NCBI GenBank assembly: GCA_039545275.1
Contig: BCHS01000009.1
Location: 1 to 64,000, forward strand
Reading direction: 5' to 3'
Length of the DNA: 64,000 nt
Source: Pseudomicrostroma phylloplanum
Lineage: Eukaryota; Basidiomycota; Exobasidiomycetes; Microstromatales
Both the position numbers and the translations under genes were made by a program. Positions 1 to 13,300 of this stretch are shown here, in pieces. Position 1 is the stretch's first letter. Every line of letters starts with the position of its first letter. The notes under the pieces were generated by a model. That model saw nothing but the letters and a program-made list of their open reading frames with translations, was not told where the DNA came from and did no database searches.

Positions 1-95
1 AGAAGAGCAGCTACAACCCATTCCTGGCCCTAGAAACCCTATCCCAACTGCAATCACAATGCAGAAGAGCAGCTACAACCCATTCCTGGCCCTAG
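1..95. repeat. Direct repeat, two 33-bp copies 62 bp apart
   Basis: The 33 bases at 1-33 recur at 63-95 with no mismatch that I can see. They are separated by a unique spacer, so the period is 62 bp. Only two units are visible because the window starts inside the first; this may be the end of a longer tandem array or minisatellite. No coding role is apparent. Confidence 0.75.
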
Positions 96-654
96 CATCT
101 GCGCACTGTCCAGTGACTCGGTGTCGTCCTCACAAGGTCAGTCGCCAACGATCGCGGAGTGAAGCTTGGGGATGGTCTGGCCCGCGAGAGGCATACCCGT
201 CAGCGTCGGTCTGCATTGCCCGACGCTTGCGAGCGTTATTGACAGTCACGTGGAAGGGCTGATCGCGGACTCCAGGGTCAGGCGCAATGGAAGCGCAGAA
301 CTCGGCGATCGCGGCTGTTCTTTCAACATCAAAATAGATAGGTCAAGAGCTCGCTTCGGGAGCCTCGCAAATTCGAACAAACGCTTCGGGTACTGCAGCA
401 GTATCAAAGTATGGTATTACGCACGGCGAGCGGTGCCGCGACAGTAGACAGGCAAGGAACAGTTGACAGGCAGCAGAGACTACTAGTGGAATAGCATCGA
501 ACGTAGAGCTGGCTATTGAGAGAATAGCTCTAAGGAACGCTTTGATTATCAGAAGACCTGTCGACAACAAGCTTAGGTCCTCATCATCGAACACCTCTCC
601 TTTCTGCAGCTGCGCCGCACCGGAAGCCCTCTCTTCCTCTCCCTCGAGCGTAAT
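96..654. other. Non-coding stretch downstream of the secreted-protein gene
   Basis: No convincing gene is visible here. The open frames are short, overlap each other and have no recognisable domain. The right end is the 3' flank of the minus-strand gene that stops at 655. Confidence 0.5.
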
Positions 655-1242
655 CTATTGGTCGGCAGGCTTATCGTTGTCTCCGTGAGGATCGATGACG
701 AGGCCAATGACCTCTCGTACACCTTTGAAGCAGGATGCGGGGAGACAGTCCACGGTCGCCTTGACAGCGTTGGCGCAGACGTAGTCCTGGACCGAGAAGC
801 CACCTGAGGTATGTATAGCCAAGGCGATATCAAAAGTGTCAACACTAGGTGTGTGACATGCCCGCGATAGTCAGCGAGCACACTCACCATCAAGATTCTT
901 CGGGTACCCAGGCTTCAGCCCATTAAGGCTCACAAAACCCTCCAAGTGCAGATTGCCCGTTTTATTCTCCTTCTTCACAGCCAGCTGACCATGAACGGCA
1001 TAGTCCCACTTGGCAGTCGGCCATTGCAGGTCCTTCTCGCGGAGCATCTCGGTGATGCATCTGCCTGACTGGTGAACGGGGACACCAATGGCTTTGGATG
1101 GGTCGACGGTGGTTTGGAAGGAACAGCCGGTGCAGGTGGTGCTTTTCCTCCAGTTGGCCGGGTCGGTCTGCCTTGCGCTGGTTGTGGATACCAGGGAGGC
1201 TAGGGAGACAGCGGCAAGAGAGGTATTGGTGAGGAGCTTCAT
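655..1242 (-). CDS. Small secreted protein (hypothetical, 167 aa)
   Basis: Two exons, 888-1242 and 655-803, are joined through a GTGAGT...CTCAG intron and close in frame at TAG, giving 167 residues. The N-terminus (MKLLTNTSLAAVSLASLVST) has the shape of a signal peptide, with likely cleavage near residue 23. The mature part carries a CTGC pair and later single cysteines in the contexts GRCI, DYVCAN, VDCLP and ASCF, which could form disulfides outside the cell. There are no membrane segments after the leader and no catalytic motif that I recognise. Small cysteine-containing secreted proteins are common effectors or wall-associated proteins in fungi, but the sequence does not settle this. The splice is supported by frame and by canonical signals. 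Confidence 0.72.
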
Positions 1243-2193
1243 CGTAGTGAGGCTGTTGAGTGGGTCTTGCGCTTGAAACAGATTGTTTGTAGAGGGGAAG
1301 AGTGGCGGCGGGAAAGGGGAGAAGAGATCCGGAGTGGGTAGCGGTAGTTATACCCCCTGCTCAGTACCTCCACCGTCGACTCACAAGGACGGACCGATCC
1401 ATCCGACGTACGCCAAGCACCGGCAGACCCCGCTTTCTACTCCTGGTCAGCTGAGCAGGCCCGGAAAAGGCACTCCCGGCCACCGAAACAATCAGAAGCC
1501 GCGCTGAGGCACCGCCCTTGGCAAATTGGCTGTTCCGGCCTGTCTTGACCCGCTTTGAGCTCGCTCTGGGGCTGGGCGTACGGCTTCTCCTGGCCGGTTC
1601 TAGCCGCGAATGAGAAGTGGAAGAGGGCGAACGTGGTAGGCCGAAGCGGGGAGAAGGGCCGGAGCAGTGCTACAGGACGAAGCTCGGAACTAGATGAGAT
1701 AGCTGCTGCTCCCTCCATGGTATTCTGTGCGGACCTGCACTGGGCGTGTCTGGGAAAGCGGTTGTCCGTACATAGCTCGATGAATTTGCTTGACAGAAAT
1801 GAACACACTCTCGGTACCTCCTCAAACGAGCACTCCACTTCGATTTGCCAAGGGCAGTCATGTACAATATCGTATTTCATCCCATCAAGCGTCGTTCATC
1901 ACCAGACAGCCACGGTAGTAGGTGCAGAGCAAGGGTTGTGAGATGCTCAGGGGTCGTCAAAGGTCGTCAAATTGCAACGGTCATGCATCTTGATGTGCGC
2001 TGGGTATCGTATGTGAGCACGGGTCGTAACTGCGCCGCTCGTCGTAAGCTTGTCGTCAAGTGCTCTTGGCAAGGAGAAGGCGTCCTACTCGCTGGGTGGA
2101 AGCTGTGTGCTGCCTCATCGCAGAATTCTGTGCCGCCTCAGCCTCCCATCGTTGACGGAGCTGGGGCCCTATGCCTCTTGCGGTAAGCCGCCC
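1243..2193. other. Intergenic region, promoter of the secreted-protein gene and 3' flank of RSR1
   Basis: No supported gene. A minus-strand open frame at 1437-1880 has no motif or family resemblance. Short repeats of ggtcgtca occur around 1950-2060. The bases just left of 1243 upstream of the secreted-protein start presumably hold its promoter; I see no clear TATA box. Confidence 0.45.
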
Positions 2194-3103
2194 TCACATG
2201 ACGATGCATTTCTTACTGTCCAGCCCCAATCTCCCCTTGCCTCTAATCTCTGCCAGAGCCTCCTTCCTCTTCCTCTTGTCCAACTTCTTGGCAGCCTCCA
2301 GAGCTCTGCATTGTCGTACTGCGTCTGCAAAGATCTTATCGACATTCGTACCCTTTCTGGCAGAGGCTTCGTAGTAGGGAATCTTGCCCCACAGCCCTGA
2401 GAGGTTGGCTCCGATTTCCTGAGGACATTGACGATCGGCTTTCAGATCGGACTTGTTGCCGACTAAGATGAGGGGAGCCTGGACGGGAGAGTACGAGAAA
2501 GAGAGAGAGCGCATACGGGCCGTCAGACGTGGCACTCGAGATAGGCAGCAGAGCAGGGAGGGAACCCCACGTCACACGACCTCGTGTACTCACTTTGCGA
2601 CCCTTCAGCCGAAGGATCTGCTCCCTCAACTCCCCGAGCTCATTGACGCTTCCAAGATGTGTGAGCGAGAAGACCAAGACGAAGACGTCACCGGCTTTCA
2701 TGTAGATTTCCTTGAGAGCTGTGAATTGCTCTGTCCTGAGGTGGAAGGCGAAGGACAGGAGGTGAGTGATGCAAGGGTCGATTAGAGTGGGTTCGCCTGA
2801 CTACGATGAAGCATTCAATCTGTGCCCTTCACTCACCCTGCAGTGTCCATGATCTCTACGACTGTATCGAGGTCGTCTATTCTCACCGTCTTGCGGTATG
2901 TCTCTTCGATGGTCGGGTCGTAGGTGGACAAGAATTCACCCTTTACGAATTGTAGGGTGAGGGCGGATTTACCCACTCCGCCGCCTGTAAGATGGGTAGA
3001 CGTAGTGTGTGAGTATGTCTTGAGACGCAGGTAGGGCAAGCTCAGTGTGTGTCTCACCTCCTAGCATGACGATCTTGATGTCGGCAGCATCCTTGTCAGC
3101 CAT
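2194..3103 (-). CDS. RSR1: Ras-family small GTPase, RSR1/BUD1 (Rap)-like
   Basis: Four exons (3058-3103, 2837-2984, 2594-2735, 2194-2478) give 206 residues. The P-loop reads GGGGVGKS, the effector loop is [12 protein letters not shown], switch II is [13 protein letters not shown], the guanine-specificity motif is NKSD and a SAR motif follows. It ends in the prenylation box CIVM. Thr where Ras has Gln61 (DTAGTE) and the REQILRLK helix are hallmarks of the Rap/Rsr1 branch rather than Ras itself. In yeast, Rsr1 marks the bud site on the plasma membrane and recruits Cdc24/Cdc42; polarity control is the likely role here. The first intron splits the P-loop codon. The start lies just upstream of the first beta strand, DIKIVMLG. 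Confidence 0.93.
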
Positions 3104-4322
3104 ATCGAGAGGATCGTGACTCTGATTGCTCGCCAGGTGTGGTGAGATCTTCGCAGCTCTGGCTTTCCGGAGGCCAGATCAGTTCCTCTGAAGATATGGA
3201 CAGACTGCTGCGCTGTTCAGCTTGCTAGATGCGGATGAAAGTACGCAGCGCTTGCGAGACAGGAGAGGAGACGGTGTACGTGATATGCGTACAGTAGCAA
3301 GGCAATGGCAATGGCTGCGAGTCATTGGCCGGCCTCGAAGCTCGAGGAAGGGATTGGGGCAGTGCAGGATACGCAGGTCCCGCCTTGCGTCTGAGTGGTG
3401 CTTCTGTTTGCTTGCAGGCTGCCTCTGCTTCTTCCGCGTAAGCAAGGTAGCTAGGCACAGCCCAGGGTGATCGGCAGCAGCGGATGTTGAGCGATGTGAG
3501 GACAGAGGGTTGCCTCCAGACCCAGGAACGCACAAGGGTCAAAGGCGCGGGTCACTGCTGCTGACAGCAAGGGATCGGGGACGACGGCAATGACCAGAAG
3601 TGTGAGGGGTGATGGAAGTAGATGAGAATATAGAAGAGGTCATGCGATGGCCATCGGGTTACTCGCTCGGCAATGCCTCCTCGAGGTGGACAAGGTGAGG
3701 CAGGGGCGTGCGTTCCATGCGCCGGCGGAACGGAAGGGGCGAGCGGAAATGCAGTCGCACAGGCAGGCACACCCACCACGGTCCGCACGCACGCTGAGCC
3801 CGCACAGCCAAGCCCGATTACAGGGCTTCTTACGAGGTCATCGTCGTCCAGAGTTGCCGCTGATATCTGCGAATGCTTTGCGAGTCAAGGGCCTGAGTGC
3901 TTGCCTTTGCTGCAAAGCATGTCATCTTCCACGTCGCTACCCGAGCGCTACTCTCGCGCTGCTTGCTCGCCCGATCGCCCGCCCGCCCGCCGATCCTCAG
4001 ACGGAAGGGAGATGCCGAGCCGGCGGCGTTAGGCGTGCGTGGGTTGCGTGGGTGGCTCGTGAGTCCGGCGGGACACCAACTGACCCAGATTCACCATCGT
4101 CACCTTGTTACCAGCAGTACCATTACCATTGTTCCCGGTCGTCCCCTCCCTTCTCGTAGCTGACGATTGTCCCTGTGGTATCATGTGGTGCAACACACTC
4201 TCACCACCCTGAGCCCAGAACAGACGAGGACTTCCACAATCTAGAGGACGCGCTTCTGTTTCGCCGCGCGTCTGAGCGCTCGTATCCTTCGGTCATAAGC
4301 TGAAGGTAGCCTGCCATACGCC
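3104..4322. promoter_or_regulatory. Divergent intergenic region between RSR1 and the BLTP2-like gene
   Basis: About 1.2 kb separates the two outward-reading starts (RSR1 to the left, the lipid-transfer gene to the right). It should hold both promoters. I see no supported gene. Pyrimidine-rich stretches lie about 180-250 bp before the right-hand ATG, as is common at fungal promoters. No clear TATA box. Confidence 0.45.
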
Positions 4323-7300
4323 ATGGCTGTCGCAACGGGGAAGCCCGCTGCTTTCACGAGCACCTCTTCGCCGCCATCATCCTCATCCTACCTTGTCACA
4401 GCAACCATCTGCCTAGTTGCCTTCTTCGTCCTCTTCGGAGCAATCCTCCCGCGCATACCCAGACTCCTCCTGCGCGGCAGGCTCCGAGTGAAGTGTGTTG
4501 GCTTGACAGGCCTAAGCGGCATCGAATGGAGATCTCATGGCTTCGGCAAAAGTCCCTCCGATCAAGGAGGGCCACAAGGGGCTGCTCAGTCGCCTGAAGG
4601 TCTCGTAGTCAAAGTGCAGCGCATCTACCTCGCCTTTGGCCGGACGAAGCTTGACGATAGTCCAGAGTCCAAACAGGGTCGCACCAGAAGCTGGCTCACC
4701 ATCAACGTACAAGGCGTGGGCGTTCGGCTCCCTCGCTCACCCACAGACGAAGCCTCCCAACAGCGCAAACTCGAGCACGCCAAGGTCAAGGCTGCAGAAG
4801 AAGAAGAGGCTGCCAAGAAGCTCCAAGATGAAGAGGACAAGAGGATAGAGGCCTTGGTCCGGGGTGACAGCCCACCCGCCCCCAAGGCTGGCACCGAGGA
4901 GAATGAGACAAAGCGCCGTGAACACATATCCGGTGAGGCTCCCTCGCCGTGGCTGGAATCCAGCTACTGCTGGCTCTCACTTCGGGCATATCCGGCCATC
5001 CGCTCACAGCTCTTCCAGGCTGCCCGAGCTATGCTCTTCTGCATCGTCTCGAGTCTGCCAGCCCTCATGTCCTTCATCGGCCTCGAGATACATCGAGTGG
5101 AAGTCTACTTGCAGGAAGTCGAATCCGTAGTGAGGGTAGAGGAGGCTGGAGTGGAGTTGGCGATGGCTCTGGTCACAGATCGAGAGCACGCAGGAGCTGT
5201 AGGAAGGGACCGGCGGGATGCCGGCAAGGCCGGCGAGCCCCGGCATCATTACCGACGCTTATCGGAAGCCATCATCAACGCCGGTTACTCGGCCAGAGGA
5301 GCTGCGACCTCCATCACTGCTGGCCTCCCTGCTGGGAGGGGCAGCCTCACCATTCGCGTCAGCGGCGTCGAAGTCTTTGAAGCAGATCTGCAGTCGGATG
5401 GAAAGGCGGACTCGCAGTCCAGCCGAAGCTCTGCTCGCCGTTCCAGCCAGGACTCTTCATTGTCTTCCTCTACGATACGCTTTACCTCGGACACGGGCTG
5501 GGCGAAGGATAGACAGATCGCCAATGCTGCAATTCCAGTAGCTTCCAAACTGTTTTGCTTGCCAGAGGTGACGCGCTTTGAGATCGGCCTGCGGATAGGC
5601 ACGAGTCTGAGCTTCGGAGGGCGAGAGACGGTCGAGACTTCGCTAGACCTGAGCAAAGTCGATGTCGGTCTCGATGCATTATACCGCATCGTTCGAATCG
5701 TCGAGGATCGCAAGGCTCTCCGCACTGGCCCCATGCCGACCGTCGCAGGAGCAGGGGGAGATCGTTCGGCCTTCTCCAGACATTTCGCGCAGCAGCGCAG
5801 GGAACCTGCTGAGAAAGCCCTGGCTTCTCTGCGCAGCCTCTCTGTCACAATGCCTCAGGTCTCCTTTAGGTCTGACACGAGACCTGGTGCGAGCGAGTTC
5901 TCAATGGAGTCCCTCTCGGAAGAGGAAAGGAAGCGCTTGCCTTCTGCTATCTACGTTGGAGGGAACATCAAGGGAATTCACGTCTCGCTCAAGAACAGTG
6001 ACCCATCGGACAGGAAGCATCAATACTGGCTTGGCACGTGTGGGACACATAATCACAAGCCCATGGAGCATCGGCGAGCCTTTCTCGTCGATGCCGGTTT
6101 CTCTTCTCTGCAGCTGTCGTGTCGGGTTGACAAACAGAAAGAGAGGTCTGAGTTTGTCCATTTGGACGACTTCAACGTCCACTTGCGCTCTACCTGGACT
6201 CCATTTGGCCTCTTCCCTGCTTCACTGGATGGCAAAGAGGCTTGCAGACGCTTCTTCCAAGGTGATCCCAATGAGCAGGCCCTCTTCGCCGAGATCAGCT
6301 TAGACAGAATCAGAGGAGACGTGAAGCTCGACTGTGCCGCTGCCCTCTTGACGTACGTCGAAATGAGGAGAGCTGAGCGCAGGGCAGTCATGAAGAGGCT
6401 AAAGATTGATCGTCCCTCACGAGAGACGAAGTTCGATTCAATCCTACATCACGTACCAAGATTGTCGATCGGGCTAGAAGTCGGGGAGACTGCCTACCGA
6501 CTTGATGCAGGTCGGGCGCTTTCCTCCGACTCTACACAGGACGCCAGCCTGATGCTGAAGGTGCCTTCTTTCAACGCCGCTTTCCACGGCTCGTATCGTG
6601 ATGCGTACATCAGACGGAGCGACCGAGAACGAGCCGCGGCTTGGAAGGCTCTCGAAAAGGACGAGCTCGAATGGTCACTGAAGAGTACCTACCGTAGTGA
6701 AGGTCCTGGAGCTTCGTCGCCCCGCGTGCCCTCTTCTGGCTTCTCCGCATTCGTAGGGAAACTCAGAGGCGGTAGCTGGTCACCAACGCAGAGGTCTCGA
6801 GCTGCTTCCAAGACAGAGGAGCGGGGCAAAGATGTCCCCTCACCTAATGCAGACGCAGGTGGCATGTCCATCGAAGAGGCGGTCTCAAAGATGAATGAGA
6901 TCATCAAGACCGAGAGCGAGGAGAAGAGGGTAGCTACAGAGCGGCAGAAATCAAAGGACGACTCTCGACTGGGGGCACAAGATCGAGAGATCATCCTACC
7001 TGGCACAGCCGACGGGAAGCCCGGGGAGCCTCAAGTCGTCAAGATCCCTGCGAGACTTGTGCGCAGGCCCTCTCTTTCCCTCAATGAAGACTGCGGGATC
7101 GTGTATGACTTCGAGAGCAACTTGACTTGCCCAGTCATCGAGAGCTTCTTCGTCTTCACTGGCCACCACGACGATCACAAGTCTCCAGAAGATGGCGGTG
7201 ATGGAGCGCAATTTGTCCGGAGACAGCTGCTGGCGATCAACAATGTTGATGCATCGGCAATTGGTGACGTACCTGGCATACAAGAGCTCGGAACCAGCCG

Positions 7301-10300
7301 TCCCATCATGAGACTCTCCGGACACCACACCAAATTGCGCGGCTTTGTCGAGGAAATCGACTTGGAGCTCTGGCATCCCAGGGTCTTCGAGGTGATCCAG
7401 GCAACTGTGCGCGAGATCCAGATTGCTCGACGGCCCTTTGTGACATCCGCGGCAAGAGAGGAGTATCATGAGCCTGGGGAGTTGGGTCACCAGCCCTCGG
7501 CTTTTGCCCAGACTGCCAAGGTGGTGCATCTCATCGACAAGTTCCGCCATGGTCTCGACCTGTGGCTGTCCATTGGCGGGATCTTAGCTCACGTCGGAGG
7601 CAACGATATGAAGTGCGACCCTCATCTCTGTCGCGGCGTGGGCTTTGAGGCTCGCAGAATTGTCATTGAGTTTGTATGTCAGAAGAAAGCCCCTGAACTG
7701 CTTTTGACCAAGGCAGACTGGGGTGCTCGCAGCGCTTTGATGTTGCCGGAGGACCTCGTCATGTCCGCCAACGCCCTCGCATTGCGGCACGGAAAGGCTG
7801 CGACTGGTAAGATCAGCTTGTACGAGATTGGTCTCTTCCCACTGCTGGACGTGGAAGAGGCTACTCTTCTGGTGAATGAGGATCTAAAAAGCCGTTACGG
7901 TAGTCCAGGTCGCACAAGGAAGCAGACTTCGCCTTCTGACGAGGATGGAGCAGACGACGAAGAGAAGGAGGAGGCCACTGCAATTTTTGCCGATGCTATT
8001 TGGGACTTCCACGATCGTCAGCCAGCATTCGAAACTTCTGCTCGTCGTCGATTCAATCAGGAAGACCGGGCAAAGAACTACATCTTCTGGATGCCATACT
8101 CTGCTACACGAGTCACGATCCGGCCACCTGGAATCAAGCCCACCTTGGTCGCGAAGCACTGCGACGAGCTCACCATCGAGTCTGATGGCACAAGACTGCT
8201 GTCGTTCAGGATTCAGTTGCTTCACTCATACTGCATTTTGATCGCTGTGGCAGCTCTAAGGCGACTCAAGCCCGACAAAGCAGAAGCAACTCGAGACGGC
8301 GACGATCCAACCAAGGACCAGCAGCCAGAAGCGCCTCCATCAAGCAAGCTGGCCCGACCGAGCGTGCTCGTTGACCTGGGCGTGGCTGATGTTCATATCT
8401 TCGTCGACCTGCCCGACAACGTCAATCTCTTCCTCCACCTCCGTCGCTTGGACCTTCGATGGACGGACGCCGAAGGTGGCTCGATACTCTGGGAGTCCCT
8501 CATGGGAGCAGTCGAGTCGCCTCGAGTCATTGCATCCGGACAGTGGGAAGAAATGGTCCGCCTCAGAGATTGGAAGGTGTCAGTCAACCCTAGCGGCGGC
8601 CCTGATGGAAAGCTCAAGGTGTACGTGAACGGCGATGGTGCCAGCGTCCGGATACCCTATGGCTACGTTATCCATCATATCATCGACAGTACCTCGGTCG
8701 CCTTCAAGGCCACAAAGCAGCTTGTACACCAATTCGTCAAGGGCGGAGAGGACTCGATCATCATCCCCGTCGGGGAAGATCCCAAGCATCTGCCCTACGT
8801 CGATGTCAACATTCGCATCCTTACAATCGAGGCGCAGGATGACCCCATCGAGACACGACTCAACATCATCTGGCGAGCTGGTGGAGACGAAAATCGTATG
8901 AGGCTGGAGCGGGAAGAGGCATTTGCAGCCAAGCTTGCGAAGCTCGAAGCGGAAAAGAAGCTACGGTCAGCTTCGAGGAGCTCAGTGTCCTTGCGAAGCA
9001 GTCGTGGTACTTCAAAATCCCGGCCCAGATCAAAGTCGATTCACAGCCAGTCCAGTCGAAGCGGAGACGAATCGGACGATACCAGTGGCAGCGAGACGGA
9101 GACGTCTCAATCAGACATTGACATTGAAGAGCACATTCAGCAGGCTCGCAGTAAGCTCGACGCTTACAACTCCTCGAGCTGGCTCCGCCGCTACGCTAAC
9201 GCACGAGCAGAGCAGGGCAAGCGTGAAGACGCAATGGTCAAAAGCATATTTGGCCGATTTGCAGCCAAAGCAGCCGTTGAGCTGCCCATCGAGATGGTTC
9301 AGCCCAGCCGCGCTTCACCGCTTTTCCGGTCTAGTATGTCCAAGGTCAAGCTCGCTATAGGGCCCACGTCTTTCCCTGAAGACCATCTGCGCGACTGGAT
9401 GCATCAACAAGGCAATGGCACCCCGAAGGACCTGACATACAGTCTGTTAGTCCCTTTGCACCTGCGCTGGACCATGGCAGAGTGGCGATGGGAGCTCCGA
9501 GACTATCCCATTCCACTCTTGCACATCCCGCCTGTGAAAGCAGATCAAGGAGAACACATTCCGGCCTTTGAGCTGTCTGGGGACTTCTGCATCGCTGAGC
9601 ACATTTCCGAGGGCAATCAGTCTATCCGCCATGTCCCAGCGATCATCGTCCCCGCCGCTACCGGACATCCAGATGCCTCCGAATTTGGAATCAATGTGCC
9701 CAAAGTCGCAATGCCGGTCAAGTTCTACGGCTCACCTGTTGTCGACATCAACTCGGCATATCCGACTCGCTTTGCATGGGGCCAGAGTCTCCAGCCTGCC
9801 ATTGCCGATATGGTCAGGGTCTTCGACGGGATCAGTAGTCCGCCACCAGACCCTTCGCCCAAGCTCGGATTCTGGGACAAGCTTCCCCTCATCATACAGA
9901 GCCGCATCCATCTGCGCTGGAAGCACAAGGGAGAGCTGCACCTCTACCTCAAGGGCAGTCGTGACCCATACTCGATCACTGGCAATGGAGCGGGCTGGGT
10001 CAAGTGTTGGCGAGGTGACGTCGAGGTCAGAATTGGATTTGAAAACCCAGATGGAGAGTTCCTGCAATTCCTCAGTGACCAGTACATCCTGGCCATTCCG
10101 GATCTGCGCGATTATCATGATAAGGCAGCCATGGGCACAAGCGGCAAGAGTGCTGCCAATGATCAGCAACCTGGAAAGGACGGAGGCAAGGACGACGACA
10201 GCAACCCGCGGAGATCCAACGCTCTCTCAGAAGAAGCTAAGGATATGGCGGACGGAAAGCGCTCCTTGGCTACCGAACAGTCCCGCCGCTATATGAAGGA

Positions 10301-13300
10301 GCCCAACTTCTCGAAGATCTGTATCAAGCTGACGAATGGTGTGAGGTGGGGAGCTTCCCTCCGACACGAACACACATGTCGCGACCAAAGCTGCAAGCAG
10401 GACAAGAAGTGCTCCGGCGAAAACTTCTACCGGGCGTGTCGCTTCTTTGAGCGCCGACCGCACTGGACCGTCATTCAGAGAAGCAAGGAATACGTGGCTA
10501 CGTTGCCAGAGGACGAGCGTCACGGCGATTCCTTCTATGGCTGGCGCTCTGACTTTGCTCATCTGGCGCTCTCCATCTACTCTCCCAACAACGGCCTTGT
10601 CGTCGACGGGGTGCGCCGCGGTCACTCGGGTGGTAGCAACAATCTCTACTTTTCCCCTTTGGCCTGGCAGCACTTCTGGGCTTGGCTAAGATTGTTTGAC
10701 AGCTCCATGGGCCTGCCCATCCGGCAAGGCAGGCTTTTCCCGGCAGGCCCGCCACCGTCACCCAAATTTGGACGTAGCTTGGGGACGATCAAGTACCGCT
10801 TCGACATTTCTCCTCTCTACATCTCCCACTTGTATCATCAACATTCGCGGTCCGATTGGGCGAAGGGACTGAACACCATCTTGGGCATCAAGGCTCGTCT
10901 AAGCTCCTTCCATGTGGACATGCACCAGCGTCAGCAAGAGACTATCAAAGAGCGGCCAGAGCTGAAAGAGGCGAAGAAAGTGTTCCATAAGCCGTTCTAT
11001 GAGGCGGAAGCTGATCTGAGCGACATCGACCTCCGAGCGCTCGTAGGTAGATTCCGCGACTCGTCGAAGCGCCTCGTCGACTACGCTAGTGCTGACGTCG
11101 AGGCGGACGAGGACACAAATCTCCTCGACGAAGGCTCTGTGGTGGGTCCCGAAGATCTCGAGTGGGTCGACCTCAATGACTTCGTCGAGGTCGACTACAC
11201 GCCCAATGATGATGAGCCTCCCGAGATCCGCCTCATCCAAACCCTCACTTGCCCTAGATTCAACTTCTACCGACGCTTCCACACCCAAAGTGAACGGCGG
11301 GAGATGAACCAGGGAAAGGAGGACGAGCCAGCACCTGACATCACAGAAGAGTCGAAATTCGGCAACGAAGACCCAGAGACGCATACGTGTCTGATCGGCA
11401 AAGCTCCTCTCAACTTTCACGTTCAGGCAGAGTTGGCAAGGGCTCGCATAAGCGTGCTGAAGGACGAGCTCGACAAACTCGATCACACTCGTCGTCGCAA
11501 CGCGGACGTCGTCAATGACCTGCGCAAGCGGATCAAGCTGATAGAAGACTATTGCAAGGCGCTGCAGAAAGGAGACGCTTTTGAAATCAAGTCCATGCGG
11601 CGAGGTCCTCGCTGGGACCGGTCTCAGGGCGAAGCGGACGATGCGTCTCCTCGTGCTCAAAAGGATGATCACCGCAACAGTGATGCCAGGATGATGAACT
11701 CCTCGACGTCTGCTGATGGGGCTGCAGACCTCTCCGAGGTCTTCAAGGACCTTGATACCTTTGACGATCGCTTCTTCGTTCACAATCCAGTCATCGTCTT
11801 CTCCAACCAGGTACGACATGTGTTGCTCCGCTACTACGCCATGTACAAGAAGCGCAAAGGTTTTGTTCATCATATGACGGCCAGAGCGATTTACAACATC
11901 AAGCAGCTCTCGAAGCATCTTGAAAATGACGGCAAGGGAAGTGCGAAGAAGGCGTCTGCCACATCGGACGGAGACGAGAGCCGTCCTGAGCATTCGCAAG
12001 GTGATGTCAATGGCTCAAAGAGCGGCATAGAGCTCCTCAGCGGTCTGTTGAACGACACGCAGCGCTACGTCTTGGAAGACAGTGCACGGCCACGAGCCGG
12101 CTCGACTGCTACGTCTCACCAAGGTACCTTGGCCAACGCGGTGCTTGATACCCATGTCAACCCTTGGGAGGGCATCTCTGAGGCATTCGATGTTCACCGT
12201 TCCAACTTCTGTGTCTTCCTCAAGCCTCAGATCGTCATGAAGAGTCAAATCGATGAGAGCTCCACTGTCATCCTCACGGCGATCAGGACTCGACTGCAGA
12301 ATTTTGCAGTCGTCGACCCAAGCATTTCCGATGAAGACTCGGTGAATCGGAGAGTGCTGTCTCGCAATTACTTCTCGATGGACGGACTACAGGCTTTCCA
12401 CCCAATCGCGCACAACGACACATCGATTTCGAAGTTCAGCAATAGCAGACAAGCGGTTGGCACTCAGCTGGCTGTGCCATTGGAGACGCTGATTGACCTG
12501 CGGCATGAAACGGGCGCCTTTAACAGGATCGTCAGCAGGACGGACGCTAGTGTGCGATATGACAAGTTCAATCGTCTGCGTCTACACGACTCGACGCGTC
12601 CCATCACCTCGGACGCTTGCAACGAAGATCCCGGTCTTGACCACCTGCGTCACTACATGGACCTATTGCGAGTTCGATGCCCTCGCTTTGCCGTCTCGGC
12701 CAACTCGACTCACTTTGGCGCCTTGTACAACATTGTGACAGACTTGATTCTCTACCGTGCCCCTTCCTGGCAGGAACGGGCGAAGCAGTTGCAGACCATG
12801 CTGTTCAGCTACGACTTCAAAGATACGTCCATGCTTGCTGGCCTGGTCACCGACTTGCAGTGCCGCATCCGGCGAGCTCTCGAGCTTGACGCAGAGTACC
12901 AATTCCACTTCGACGATCTCAATGAGGATGGCAAGGCGGATCTGTTCAGGCTCAAGACGGAACTGTCGGACCTCGTTGAGGAGCTTCTACTCATTGCAGA
13001 TGCCATCACCGAGTCGGAAGATGCGAAAGGAGAGGAGGACAAGGACAAGAAATCGGCTCTTCGCCTGGAAGCACACGCGCAGGACATCTCCTGGAACATG
13101 ATGGGTGAACGGGAGGGAGATCTTCTGGCCAAACTCTCCATCAAGGGGCCCAGCTTCACCTGGCTCAACAAGGCCGACAACTCCACTGCGAACACCCTGT
13201 CCATCATCGATCTCCAGGCAGTAGACGTGCGGCCTGATGCTCATTTCCCCGAGATCATCACCAAGTGGAACAAGGCTGCCGACCATCCGATGGCCATTCA

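Noticed and set aside
1437..1880. 147-codon minus-strand frame
   Set aside because: No family motif, overlapping frames on both strands of similar length, and no splice or start support.
5285..5848. Long antisense open frames inside the giant lipid-transfer gene (also near 10899-11999)
   Set aside because: They are mirror frames created by codon bias of the 10.5-kb sense gene, with no domain or start context of their own.
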